Assembly (NCBI GenBank): GCA_964613385.1
Contig: CAZTGZ010000041.1
Span: forward strand, 1 to 20,775
DNA: 20,775 nucleotides
Reading direction: 5' to 3'
From: CAZTGZ01 sp964613385
GTDB lineage: Bacteria; Bacteroidota; Bacteroidia; NS11-12g; UBA9320
The notes below the pieces were generated by a model that had not been told where the DNA came from, made no database searches, and worked only from the letters and a program-made list of their open reading frames with translations. Shown one piece after another: positions 1 to 7,466 of the stretch (position 1 is its first letter; each line of letters starts with the position of its first letter). The position numbers and the translations under genes are program-made.

Positions 1-204
1 CTCGCTTATCTGGAAAGTATGCGGGAAGATCTGGAGAAAAGCACGAATGGTGACATGATATTGAGTTTAACGGAGTTGCTGGCAAAAGAAAAAAAGGAGC
101 TCAATGCCGTTAAAAGCGATAATGAAATGTTGAAATTGGAAATTTTCAGGCTGCAAAAAGAGCTGGAAACCATAAAGAGTAAGTTGAGTCCTTCATCAGA
201 ATGA
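1..204 (+). CDS. C-terminal part of an unidentified coiled-coil protein (5' end outside window)
   Basis: The frame is open from base 1 to the TGA at 202-204 and gives 67 residues, so the gene begins upstream of the window. An internal ATG lies at 19, but codons before it are also open and I do not take it as the start. The visible part is rich in Lys, Glu and Leu with heptad-like spacing, from about residue 22 to 62, and should form a long alpha-helical coiled coil. There are no cysteines and no membrane segment. The stop overlaps the panB start in an ATGA junction, so the two are probably one transcript with coupled translation. The family cannot be named from this tail. A regulator or structural protein with a C-terminal helix would fit, but that is only a guess. 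Confidence 0.7.
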   Translation, partial: LAYLESMREDLEKSTNGDMILSLTELLAKEKKELNAVKSDNEMLKLEIFRLQKELETIKSKLSPSSE

Positions 205-1016
205 GTATTCATAAAGACATAAAAAAAGTTACGACCCACACCTTATTGGAGTGGAAGCAACAAGGTCAGAAAATCGCCATGCTCACGGCATATGATTTTT
301 CCATGGCCCGTATTATCGATGAAGCCGGAATCGATGTAATTTTAGTCGGCGATTCTGCTTCAAATGTAATGGCAGGTAATATCTCGACATTGCCCATTAC
401 ATTGGATCATATGATTTATCATACCCAATCGGTTGTTCGGGGTGTTAACAGAGCGCTTGTGGTTGCAGATCTGCCCTTTGGCTCATATCAGGGAAACTCT
501 AAAACAGCATTGGACAGTGCCATCCGATTGATGAAAGAAGCCGGAGCGCATGCGGTAAAGCTTGAAGGAGGGGTTGAAGTTCTCGAATCTGTGAAAAGAA
601 TTCTTTCTGCTGGTATACCGGTTATGGGACATTTGGGTCTCACCCCACAGTCCATTTTTAAATTTGGCACTTATTCTGTTCGTGCAAAAGAAGAAGCCGA
701 AGCAGCCAAATTGAGAGAGGACGCCTTGTTACTTCAGGATGCAGGTTGCTTTGGGCTGGTGCTGGAAAAAATACCGGCAACCCTGGCGGGAAAGGTTACC
801 CAATCCCTGCATATTCCGGTCATCGGAATTGGCGCAGGCTCACAAGTGGATGGTCAGGTATTGGTTTTACATGATATGTTGGGACTAACCCACGAATTTC
901 ACCCTCGTTTCCTGCGAAGATATCTGAACTTGTTTGAGGAAATACAAAAGGCTGTAACGCATTATATTGAAGATGTAAAAAGTGCTGACTTTCCGAATAA
1001 AGAAGAACAATATTAA
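201..1016 (+). CDS. panB: 3-methyl-2-oxobutanoate hydroxymethyltransferase (ketopantoate hydroxymethyltransferase)
   Basis: This cytoplasmic enzyme transfers a one-carbon unit from 5,10-methylenetetrahydrofolate to 2-oxoisovalerate to make ketopantoate, the first committed step towards pantothenate and CoA. The 271-residue product has the normal family length and (beta/alpha)8 layout. The metal-binding aspartates are seen in VGDS (Asp51) and in DLPFGSYQ (Asp90). The substrate lysine is in KLEGG (Lys120), the GHLGLTPQ motif is at 143-150, and the catalytic glutamate is in VLEKIP (Glu189). The start ATG overlaps the preceding stop (ATGA at 201-204), and the stop overlaps the next start (TAATG at 1014-1018), so it sits inside a tightly packed operon. 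No panC or panD is visible nearby. The tail after about residue 255 is charged and is probably not part of the fold. Confidence 0.97.
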   Translation: MSIHKDIKKVTTHTLLEWKQQGQKIAMLTAYDFSMARIIDEAGIDVILVGDSASNVMAGNISTLPITLDHMIYHTQSVVRGVNRALVVADLPFGSYQGNSKTALDSAIRLMKEAGAHAVKLEGGVEVLESVKRILSAGIPVMGHLGLTPQSIFKFGTYSVRAKEEAEAAKLREDALLLQDAGCFGLVLEKIPATLAGKVTQSLHIPVIGIGAGSQVDGQVLVLHDMLGLTHEFHPRFLRRYLNLFEEIQKAVTHYIEDVKSADFPNKEEQY

Positions 1017-1525
1017 TGGAGGTCTATTCAGAGAAACAGTATTTCGATCAGTGGTGGATCAAATTGGTGCTTTATGCCGGGGCGGGATTTTGTGTATATG
1101 CCTGCATACAGCAATTGTTGTATAAAATACCTTTTGGAGACCATCCGGTTTCAGATATTGGGTTAATACTGATAACCCTGGGCTTTGCAATTTTTTATGC
1201 TTTTTTTCGATACTTACGTTTTGAATATAGCCTTTCTGTTGAAGGTCTAACCTATCGATTCCGCCCCATCCACGGAAGCACCCGTCAAATTAAAGCCCAT
1301 GAAATCGAATGGATGGGCATTGAGAAATATCGCCCTCTTCTGGAGTATGGAGGTTGGGGTATCCGGTATGGAAGAAAAGGTCTGGCCATGACAACCTCCG
1401 GAAACATTGGATTAAGGGTAACCCTTAAATCGGGTAAATCCATATTGTTGGGTGTCTTGGACCCGGAAGCGCTTTCTGCATTCTTGCAGCGAAGTGAAAT
1501 GCCCTTTGAGGTGAGACATTCTTAA
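1016..1525 (+). CDS. Small membrane protein with two N-terminal helices and a PH-like beta domain
   Basis: The product has 169 residues. Two hydrophobic segments (about 14-35 and 46-66) form a hairpin in the inner membrane. They are followed by a beta-rich cytoplasmic part with alternating hydrophobic residues, a Gly/Trp-rich turn (GGWGIRYG, 112-119) and SGNIGLRVTLKSGKSILLG at 128-146. This arrangement resembles bacterial PH-domain membrane proteins of uncharacterised DUF type. The assignment rests on overall pattern, not on catalytic residues. The start overlaps the panB stop by one base (TAATG), which indicates co-transcription and translational coupling. I see no signal peptide and no lipobox. 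The function is unknown, and the link to pantothenate synthesis is positional only. Confidence 0.85.
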   Translation: MEVYSEKQYFDQWWIKLVLYAGAGFCVYACIQQLLYKIPFGDHPVSDIGLILITLGFAIFYAFFRYLRFEYSLSVEGLTYRFRPIHGSTRQIKAHEIEWMGIEKYRPLLEYGGWGIRYGRKGLAMTTSGNIGLRVTLKSGKSILLGVLDPEALSAFLQRSEMPFEVRHS

Positions 1526-1695
1526 TATCTGCTTTTTAACTTTGTTCATAAGGTCGCTTCATGCGATTTGTTATTTCAATTTCCTGCCAAATTGAATCTG
1601 TCCATGGAAAGCGGATTTTTTCAGATAGGGAAAAACGATGATTCCATAGAAATTTCGAATGAATTTCCGGCTGAGACTGGGATTAACTTTGTGAT
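1526..1695 (+). other. Intergenic region upstream of dps with two TAACTTTG elements and a short open frame
   Basis: This 170-base stretch lies between the small membrane protein and dps. It carries two perfect copies of the Bacteroidota -7 consensus TAnnTTTG, both reading TAACTTTG, at 1537-1544 and 1684-1691. One frame has no stop from 1526 to the TGA at 1697-1699, which overlaps the dps ATG as ATGA. Its first ATG is at 1604 (31 codons), and an in-frame TTG at 1568 would give 43. I do not call it as a gene because there is no family match and no earlier ATG. Confidence 0.4.
1684..1691 (+). promoter_or_regulatory. Candidate -7 promoter element of dps (TAACTTTG)
   Basis: The eight bases match the Bacteroidota sigma-factor consensus TAnnTTTG exactly and end only 4 nt before the dps ATG. 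Transcription from here would give an almost leaderless mRNA. I see no good TTG at the usual -33 distance. The alternative is the identical element at 1537-1544, which would give a leader of about 150 nt. Confidence 0.35.
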
Positions 1696-2192
1696 ATGAA
1701 AACAACGGAACTCAATCAAATCGGAATACCCATGGTACATGCGGATGAATTGCGCAAGGGATTATCCGACCTGTTGGCGAATTATTCAATTTTCTATCAG
1801 AATGTCAGAGGATTGCACTGGAATATCCGTGGAAAGGGATTCTTCGAATTGCATCTGAAATTTGAAGAACTCTATACGGACCTGCAGATGAAAATTGATG
1901 AATTGGCAGAAAGGCTCTTGACGCTTGAAGGTATTCCCAGTCATAAGTTTAGCGATTATCAGCAAATATCAGATATTCAGGAAACAGCATTAACCCAGGA
2001 TGGTGAACAAGCTGTGAGTCACATTCTTGCTTCATTCAGGATTCTGCTTATTAAACAACGAACCCTGCAGGAAATGGCCACCAATGCAGCTGACGAAGGA
2101 ACATCTTCTCTTATGAGCGACTATANNNNNNNNNNTATATCAGGGCTCAGGAGAAACTTGTTTGGATGTATTCAGCCTGGTTAAAAGGCTGA
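1696..2192 (+). CDS. dps: Dps-family ferritin-like DNA-binding/iron-storage protein (frame interrupted by assembly gap)
   Basis: Dps proteins form 12-subunit cages that oxidise Fe(II) with hydrogen peroxide, store the iron and protect DNA in starvation or oxidative stress. The ferroxidase ligands have the expected spacing: His41 (LHWNIRG), His53, Glu57, Asp68 and Glu72. A literal translation through the 10 N at 2126-2135 shifts frame and stops at 2182-2184 with a nonsense tail. After the gap a different frame reads YIRAQEKLVWMYSAWLKG and stops at 2190-2192, which is the expected Dps C-terminus. Both gap edges carry TATA, and collapsing them restores SDYIRAQEK and a 160-residue protein, so the gene is very probably intact. 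The start fits family alignments (MKTTELNQIG). It converges on the outer-membrane gene with 3 bp between stops. Confidence 0.93.
2126..2135. other. Assembly gap of 10 N inside dps
   Basis: Ten N separate GACTATA from TATATCAGG. The edges share TATA, and merging them restores the Dps frame exactly, so the true gap length is probably zero or negative (overlapping contig ends joined by a fixed spacer). Confidence 0.9.
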
Positions 2193-2195
2193 TCA

Positions 2196-4991
2196 TCAAA
2201 ACCAAAAATATGGATTTCCCTTAGAACTGCCCGGCTTGTTTCCTTTAAAATCCTTTAAATTGTACGTCAAAGACAATAGAACATACCTCCCAAGTACATT
2301 GCTTTGATTTACCACAACCATATTGGCTGTGCTGAAAGAAGTATAGGAAGAATTCTGATTGAGAATATCATAAACCATCAAACTCAAAGTTGCCTTTTCA
2401 TTTTTCATGAAGCTGTAATAAACCTCGGCATTCAACAAAACGAAGGAAAGATCTTGCTGTCCGGCATTCTCCGGTGATTGTACAGAATTATAAGCCACAC
2501 TCGTCTTAAATACAATGTTCTTGGGCCATCTGATTAATCCGGAAACACTTCCGGTTTGAGTGTATGAGAAAATGTTTTGACCGGCTCCGTCTTTGTTCAA
2601 GGCAGGGCCAAATGTATAAAAAGCGGAAAATTCAGTCAGATCTTTGTATGAATAAGATGATGACACGGTAGCCTTACCGGAATAAACCGAAAAATAATCT
2701 TTCACATCATTGACAAAAACCGGATTCTTTTGATAGTTGAAATTTGTGCTGAAACCAATCCTGTATTGAAAATTCGCCTTTTGTTTGAAATCCTGATGAA
2801 AACTCCCTGAGACATATAATCTTCTGGCCCCTGAAGTTTGAACCGGCTGAGTGGTGATAACCCCATTACTATCAATCCATTGTGCTGTAGTGATGGCATT
2901 ATTTATAAAACTTAAGGTATTCCAGGTATTCAAAAAACGATTCTTCTTTTGTTTGTAATTCCATGAGTACAAGGTCAGCTCATGTTCTTCAACAGGAACG
3001 AGCTTGTCGTTACCCTTTCTTAAAACCAAACCGTCAAGATTGGTAAATGCGGGATTTAATTGCGAAGAACTAATGTTTTCTATTTGCAGACTATATTCCA
3101 ATGATGAGTTCTCATAACTAATTTCAGCGTTCGGAATCCAATAAAATTTCTGAAACTGGTATGGAGTACGCGCGTCATCAAATACGCCGTTAACGTCAAA
3201 ATGCATCAGTCCCATTCCACCTTTTATCATGAATTCACCCCTTTCCGTAAATAAAGTTGCATCTACAGATTTTCGAAAATCCGTAATGGAAGCACCGTTA
3301 CTCAATAAGTTCTGAAGCAAGTTATAGACACCTTCTCCGCTCACATAATAGGTTTTAAATCCATCGCTATTTCTGTTGAACGTGATTTCGGAAGAAGTTT
3401 CTAAACCCCATTTGTCGTTGATCTGCCAATCATAACCTATACTGGCTTCATTGGTAAACCGACTGTTGTCAGAAGTGCGCTGCTGATCGAGCGTATCTCC
3501 GCTGGCATCCGGAAACCGGGTGAAAACTTTAGAAAATAAGTCACCGCTTCTCTGAAACCCGTTCATATAAAAATTCATATAAAAAGAGCTCTCAGATTTT
3601 TTCGAATTTCTGGACAAATTTCCGGATAACGAATAGGATGGTGTCGTCATTTTGCTGTTCTGCAGCACCAATCCTTTTGATATTTCACGCAAGGCAGTGG
3701 CATTACTCTGATTTTTCACCTGGTTATATGAGGTGTTGTTTAAATCTAATTCAGCCCTTAAAGAATATCGGGTCAGCGTATCGAGGGTCACTCTGTATCC
3801 AAGAGCTACGTGATGATTGGAATTTTTGTTTTCCGTTTGGCTTTCGACAAGATTTGTAAATATGCTATCATTCAGATACTGCGTAGCCACTCTTTTTTGG
3901 ATATTTTGATTTTCAGTCATTCCCCCAAAATAGAGGAAATTGATGCTCCCTTTACCTATGATGTGATTTAAATTAAATCCGGATCCCGAACTGGTGCTGA
4001 TACCGGATCGGGCCCCTCCTACCCCAATACCGTTAAAATTGTATCCGGAGGATTCGTCCATGGATACCGAACGAACTCCCGTCCTTCCCAATCCTGCCAA
4101 ATTCCGCATTTCATCAAAACTAAAGGCTTGTTTATTTACATTGTTACTGAATCCCAATACAGAAATCTGAAACGTATCTCTGAAAAAATTCACGATGCCT
4201 CCTCCCTCATAGCGAAAATTCTTGTCCTGGTCCAAACCTGCCCCACCATACAGTTTGCCGAAGTATCCTTTTTTCATACCTTTTTTAAGGGTAATGTTGA
4301 TCACCTGACCTATGTCAGATTCCTTCATCCCGGGATTAAATTTCCTTTCTGTTTTGTCTTCGGCCACCTGAACTTTGTCGACCACCTGTGCCGGAAGATT
4401 CTGCATGGCAATTTTCGGATCCGAGCCAAAAAATTCCTTTCCATCTATCAGCAGCTTGTTGACTTTTTTTCCATTGTAGGTCAGGGTTCCATCTTCTGAA
4501 ACCTGCACCCCGGGCAATTTTTTGAGAAGATCCTCTACCAGTGCATTCGGCAATGTCTGGAAAGCTGAAGCGTTGAATTCCAGCGTGTCATTTCGGAGAA
4601 TGATGGGTGGTCTTTCAGCGGTGATAACCATTTCATCCAATGATTTTACCGTTGATTTAAGGCTGAATATTCCCAGCGAATGATTTTCTGCATCCGGCGG
4701 CAATAAAAATTCTTTGATGATTACTTCATATCCGGTAAAGGCAATCATCAGCCGGTATCTTTTTCCCGATTCAATAGGCGGTGTTTTGAAGTTGCCCTTT
4801 TCGTCAGAAAAACCGTAGGTAACCAGGCTACTATCCGAACTATTTCGAACGCTCACAGAAGCCATATAGAGCGGAGAGGATTTATCGGCTTCTAACACTT
4901 GTCCTGAAAGAGACACCTTAACATGTTGTGCCAGTACCGAATCATTGAAAAAAAGTCCGATAAGGACCGTAATCAGGTAAATTCTATTCAT
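2196..4991 (-). CDS. Outer-membrane beta-barrel protein, TonB-receptor-like (CarboxypepD_reg, plug, OMP_b-brl_3 type)
   Basis: The 931-residue product has a signal peptide (about 1-21, cut after VLA). A CarboxypepD_reg-like beta-sandwich follows at about 27-112, with GxV, ASVSV and FSDEKGNF features. Next comes the SLDEMVITAERPP linker, and then a plug-like domain with LPNALVEDLLKKLPGVQV and the YNGKKVNKLLIDGKEFFG stretch (172-189). From about 240 to the end is a long barrel of alternating strands. It ends in an aromatic residue (NPYFWF), as beta-barrel assembly substrates do. Proteins of this kind sit in the outer membrane of Bacteroidota; many are TonB-dependent or of unknown transport role. 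No SusD partner, sigma/anti-sigma pair or substrate gene is adjacent, so a substrate cannot be named. The gene is divergent from fhs, with a weak TAATATTG element at 5001-5008 on its own strand. Confidence 0.92.
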   Translation of the reverse strand: MNRIYLITVLIGLFFNDSVLAQHVKVSLSGQVLEADKSSPLYMASVSVRNSSDSSLVTYGFSDEKGNFKTPPIESGKRYRLMIAFTGYEVIIKEFLLPPDAENHSLGIFSLKSTVKSLDEMVITAERPPIILRNDTLEFNASAFQTLPNALVEDLLKKLPGVQVSEDGTLTYNGKKVNKLLIDGKEFFGSDPKIAMQNLPAQVVDKVQVAEDKTERKFNPGMKESDIGQVINITLKKGMKKGYFGKLYGGAGLDQDKNFRYEGGGIVNFFRDTFQISVLGFSNNVNKQAFSFDEMRNLAGLGRTGVRSVSMDESSGYNFNGIGVGGARSGISTSSGSGFNLNHIIGKGSINFLYFGGMTENQNIQKRVATQYLNDSIFTNLVESQTENKNSNHHVALGYRVTLDTLTRYSLRAELDLNNTSYNQVKNQSNATALREISKGLVLQNSKMTTPSYSLSGNLSRNSKKSESSFYMNFYMNGFQRSGDLFSKVFTRFPDASGDTLDQQRTSDNSRFTNEASIGYDWQINDKWGLETSSEITFNRNSDGFKTYYVSGEGVYNLLQNLLSNGASITDFRKSVDATLFTERGEFMIKGGMGLMHFDVNGVFDDARTPYQFQKFYWIPNAEISYENSSLEYSLQIENISSSQLNPAFTNLDGLVLRKGNDKLVPVEEHELTLYSWNYKQKKNRFLNTWNTLSFINNAITTAQWIDSNGVITTQPVQTSGARRLYVSGSFHQDFKQKANFQYRIGFSTNFNYQKNPVFVNDVKDYFSVYSGKATVSSSYSYKDLTEFSAFYTFGPALNKDGAGQNIFSYTQTGSVSGLIRWPKNIVFKTSVAYNSVQSPENAGQQDLSFVLLNAEVYYSFMKNEKATLSLMVYDILNQNSSYTSFSTANMVVVNQSNVLGRYVLLSLTYNLKDFKGNKPGSSKGNPYFWF

Positions 4992-5079
4992 GCGTCAAAA
5001 CAATATTAGTCGGTAAAAAGGTAATGTTTATCGCTTGTCGTTAAGAATAGATAATAAACGGATGAAATGACGCGAATCT

Positions 5080-5087
5080 TATGTTTG
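5080..5087 (+). promoter_or_regulatory. Candidate -7 promoter element of fhs (TATGTTTG)
   Basis: The bases match TAnnTTTG exactly in the 163-bp divergent region and would give a leader of about 60-85 nt. No convincing -33 TTG is found at the usual distance, so the call rests on the -7 match and position alone. Confidence 0.35.
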
Positions 5088-5178
5088 GATAAAATCATAT
5101 GAAACTTTTGAAAGGCTATGACAATTGCTTATTTGATAATCCGCGAATTCTTCTATGTTTGAGCCAAAATTTCGAAAA

Positions 5179-6864
5179 ATGACGCAAAGTACTTTTCCCT
5201 CCGACATTAAAATCGCGCAGAAAGCGAATATGCAGCCCATTGCTCAGGTAGCAGGGCGCTTAGGTATTGACGAAGACAAACTTGAACTTTACGGAAAATA
5301 TAAAGCCAAACTGCCTTTAGATCTGATTGATGAAGCCAAAATCCAATCTTCAAATCTCATTTTGGTAACAGCCATCACCCCTACTCCGGCCGGAGAGGGA
5401 AAGACAACAACTTCAATTGGATTGACCGAAGGATTGAATAAAATCGGTAAAAAGGCCATGGCTGTTCTGAGAGAGCCATCTTTAGGTCCTGTTTTTGGAA
5501 TCAAAGGAGGGGCAGCGGGCGGTGGATATGCTCAGGTTGTGCCAATGGAAGATATCAATTTGCATTTTACCGGGGATTTTTCAGCTGTTGAAAAAGCAAA
5601 CAACTTGCTTTCTGCATTGATAGACAACAATATACAGAGCAAAAGTCGCAATTTGAACATAGATCCGCGAACCATCGTTTGGAAAAGGGTTATGGACATG
5701 AATGATCGCGCCCTGAGAGACATTGTGATCGGATTGGGCGGCACCGGAAACGGAATTCCGAGACAAGATGGATTCAATATAACAGCTGCATCCGAAGTGA
5801 TGGCCATCTTATGTATGGCAAGAAGCTTCGAAGATTTAAAAACGAAATTGGGAAATATTTTCATCGGATTCACTTTTGACAAAAAGCCCGTATATGCCAG
5901 AGACCTGAATGCTGAAAACGCGATGGCCATTTTGTTAAAAGATGCCATTAAGCCAAATCTGGTTCAGACTTTAGAGAACAATCCTTGTATTATTCATGGG
6001 GGTCCTTTTGCCAACATAGCGCAGGGAACCAATACCATTCTGGCTACCAAAATGGGCCTTTCCCTATCGGATTACGTGGTGACTGAAGCCGGATTCGGAG
6101 CTGATTTAGGGGCTGAAAAATTCATGGATATCAAATGTGTATCGGCGGGATTAGCGCCAAAAACCATCGTTCTGGTTGCGACCATTCGCGCTTTGCGTCA
6201 TCATGGAGGAGCCAAGGCTGAAGAGTATAATACGGCAAGTCTGGAACGTGTGACCAAAGGATATGAGAACTTAGCCAAACACATCGAAAACTGTAAAAAA
6301 TTCGGTTTGAATCCTGTAGTTGCCATCAATGCTTTTCCAAGTGATAGCGATGAAGAGGTACAATTCGTTAAAGACCAATGCGCTCAAGTAAGCGTAAAAG
6401 CGGTGTTGGCCAGAGGATTTGCTCTAGGTGGCCATGGAATGACAGATTTGGCTGAAGCTGTGGTAAAGGAAGTGGAAGAGAACAAAGGCAGCTTTAAACC
6501 ACTGTATGACTGGAGCATTCCGGTAAAAGAGAAAATTGAAACCATAGCCCGTGAAATTTACGGAGCCGATCAGGTGGAATATGCCGCCGAGGCTCAACAA
6601 GGACTTAAAACCATAGAGGCTCTGGGACTAAACGGATTGCCGGTTTGTATGGCCAAAACGCAAAAATCATTTTCCGACAACGAACGATTGTTGGGAAGGC
6701 CAAAAGGATTTAACATTACCATACGGGAATTTGAATTTGCTTCCGGTGCCGGATTTGTGATACCTATCTTGGGTAATATGATGCGGATGCCGGGACTTCC
6801 TGCCGTGCCTGCGAGCGAAGGCATGACCATAGATGGGGACGGCAAGATTTCCGGTTTGAGTTGA
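5179..6864 (+). CDS. fhs: Formate--tetrahydrofolate ligase (10-formyltetrahydrofolate synthetase)
   Basis: The enzyme joins formate to tetrahydrofolate with ATP, feeding one-carbon units to purine synthesis and other folate reactions in the cytoplasm. The nucleotide-binding loop TPTPAGEGKTTTSIGL is followed by the signature REPSLGPVFGIKGGAAGGGY, and further on come FTGD, a conserved HGGPFANIAQG segment and TEAGFGADLGAEKF. I prefer the ATG at 5179 (MTQSTFPSDIKIAQ; 561 residues). It matches the usual family N-terminus, and a short upstream frame (5099-5182) ends on it as ATGA. The longer choice at 5155 adds eight residues (569 in total). The gene is complete, ending at TGA 6862-6864 just before the 120-N gap. 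No folD or glycine-cleavage gene is visible, so the wider pathway cannot be read from context. Confidence 0.97.
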   Translation: MTQSTFPSDIKIAQKANMQPIAQVAGRLGIDEDKLELYGKYKAKLPLDLIDEAKIQSSNLILVTAITPTPAGEGKTTTSIGLTEGLNKIGKKAMAVLREPSLGPVFGIKGGAAGGGYAQVVPMEDINLHFTGDFSAVEKANNLLSALIDNNIQSKSRNLNIDPRTIVWKRVMDMNDRALRDIVIGLGGTGNGIPRQDGFNITAASEVMAILCMARSFEDLKTKLGNIFIGFTFDKKPVYARDLNAENAMAILLKDAIKPNLVQTLENNPCIIHGGPFANIAQGTNTILATKMGLSLSDYVVTEAGFGADLGAEKFMDIKCVSAGLAPKTIVLVATIRALRHHGGAKAEEYNTASLERVTKGYENLAKHIENCKKFGLNPVVAINAFPSDSDEEVQFVKDQCAQVSVKAVLARGFALGGHGMTDLAEAVVKEVEENKGSFKPLYDWSIPVKEKIETIAREIYGADQVEYAAEAQQGLKTIEALGLNGLPVCMAKTQKSFSDNERLLGRPKGFNITIREFEFASGAGFVIPILGNMMRMPGLPAVPASEGMTIDGDGKISGLS

Positions 6865-6874
6865 TTCTAATGTA

Positions 6875-6994
6875 NNNNNNNNNNNNNNNNNNNNNNNNNN
6901 NNNNNNNNNNNNNNNNNNNNNNNNNNNNNNNNNNNNNNNNNNNNNNNNNNNNNNNNNNNNNNNNNNNNNNNNNNNNNNNNNNNNNNNNNNNNNN
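6875..6994. other. Assembly gap of 120 N
   Basis: The gap lies between the end of fhs and the tRNA operon. No shared bases at its edges suggest a collapse. Further tRNA genes or a terminator of the minus-strand tRNA operon could be hidden here. Confidence 0.95.
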
Positions 6995-7039
6995 CAAGGT
7001 AATAAGAACTCTTCTGGTATTAAATGTATCGGGTTTTAG

Positions 7040-7113
7040 TGCACCCATCAGGGCTCGAACCTGAAACCTATTGCTTAGAAGGCAATTGCTCTATCCAGTT
7101 GAGCTATGGGTGC
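7040..7113 (-). tRNA. tRNA-Arg (anticodon TCT)
   Basis: Read on the minus strand it folds as a full cloverleaf. The acceptor GCACCCA pairs with TGGGTGC, the D stem GCTC pairs with GAGC, the anticodon stem ATTGC/GCAAT encloses the loop CTTCTAA, and the T stem TCAGG/CCTGA encloses TTCGAGC. The discriminator is A. The loop places TCT at 34-36, which reads AGA/AGG. The 3' CCA is not encoded (CTA follows). It is third in a minus-strand row after Ser and Pro. Confidence 0.97.
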
Positions 7114-7155
7114 ATTCCGGATAAATATTAAAAAAACAAGGCCGAGGCCTTTTGG

Positions 7156-7229
7156 TCGGGGTGGCAGGATTCGAACCTACGACCTTCTGCTCCCAAAGCA
7201 GACGCGATACCGGGCTACGCTACACCCCG
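7156..7229 (-). tRNA. tRNA-Pro (anticodon TGG)
   Basis: The minus strand gives acceptor CGGGGTG/CACCCCG, a GCG/CGC D stem, anticodon stem TCTGC/GCAGA with loop TTTGGGA (anticodon TGG), and T stem GTAGG/CCTGC with loop TTCGAAT. The discriminator is A. The three bases after the discriminator (7153-7155) read CCA on this strand, so the tail may be encoded. It lies between the Ser and Arg tRNA genes in the same orientation. Confidence 0.97.
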
Positions 7230-7255
7230 AAAACTCTGTTGAAGAATGCCTCAAC

Positions 7256-7347
<92 letters not shown>

Positions 7348-7359
7348 GTTTAGAGGGTG

Positions 7360-7389
7360 CAAAAATAAAATAATTCATTCAAATTCAAG
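7360..7389 (-). promoter_or_regulatory. Promoter of the tRNA-Ser-Pro-Arg operon
   Basis: On the minus strand a TTG (within CTTG, 7386-7389) is followed after 18 bases by TATTTTTG (7360-7367), a perfect TAnnTTTG -7 element. The expected start is near 7353, a few bases before tRNA-Ser. Both the spacing and the position fit a Bacteroidota housekeeping promoter. Confidence 0.7.
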
Positions 7390-7402
7390 ATTTTTTTTAA
7401 CT

Positions 7403-7416
7403 GTCATATTTATGAC
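7403..7416. promoter_or_regulatory. Perfect 14-bp inverted repeat in the divergent tRNA/AAA+ intergenic region
   Basis: GTCATA-TT-TATGAC is a perfect dyad with 6-bp arms and a 2-bp centre. It sits upstream of the tRNA operon -33 element on one side and about 50 bp before the AAA+ gene on the other. It could be an operator for a dimeric regulator or a chance palindrome in AT-rich DNA. No U tract follows, so it is not a terminator. Confidence 0.3.
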
Positions 7417-7448
7417 GAGTTTTGGCCGATTTTTTGAAATAGAATTAT

Positions 7449-7456
7449 TAATCTTG
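7449..7456 (+). promoter_or_regulatory. Weak -7-like element before the AAA+ gene (TAATCTTG)
   Basis: It has one mismatch to TAnnTTTG and lies 10 nt before the ATG at 7467, the short-leader arrangement seen elsewhere in this window. The nearest TTTG upstream is 25 bp away, longer than usual. Confidence 0.25.
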
Positions 7457-7466
7457 CTCCGAAACC

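Noticed and set aside
1561..1641. 26-codon frame from ATG 1561
   Set aside because: No family features, different frame from the longer open stretch, and no sign of coupling.
2126..2184. dps as a frameshifted pseudogene with an altered C-terminus
   Set aside because: The frame change coincides exactly with 10 N, and the correct Dps tail is present in another frame; it is an assembly artefact.
5532..5948. 138-residue minus-strand frame inside fhs
   Set aside because: It lies fully opposite a strongly conserved gene and has no domain features; it is a shadow of fhs codon composition.
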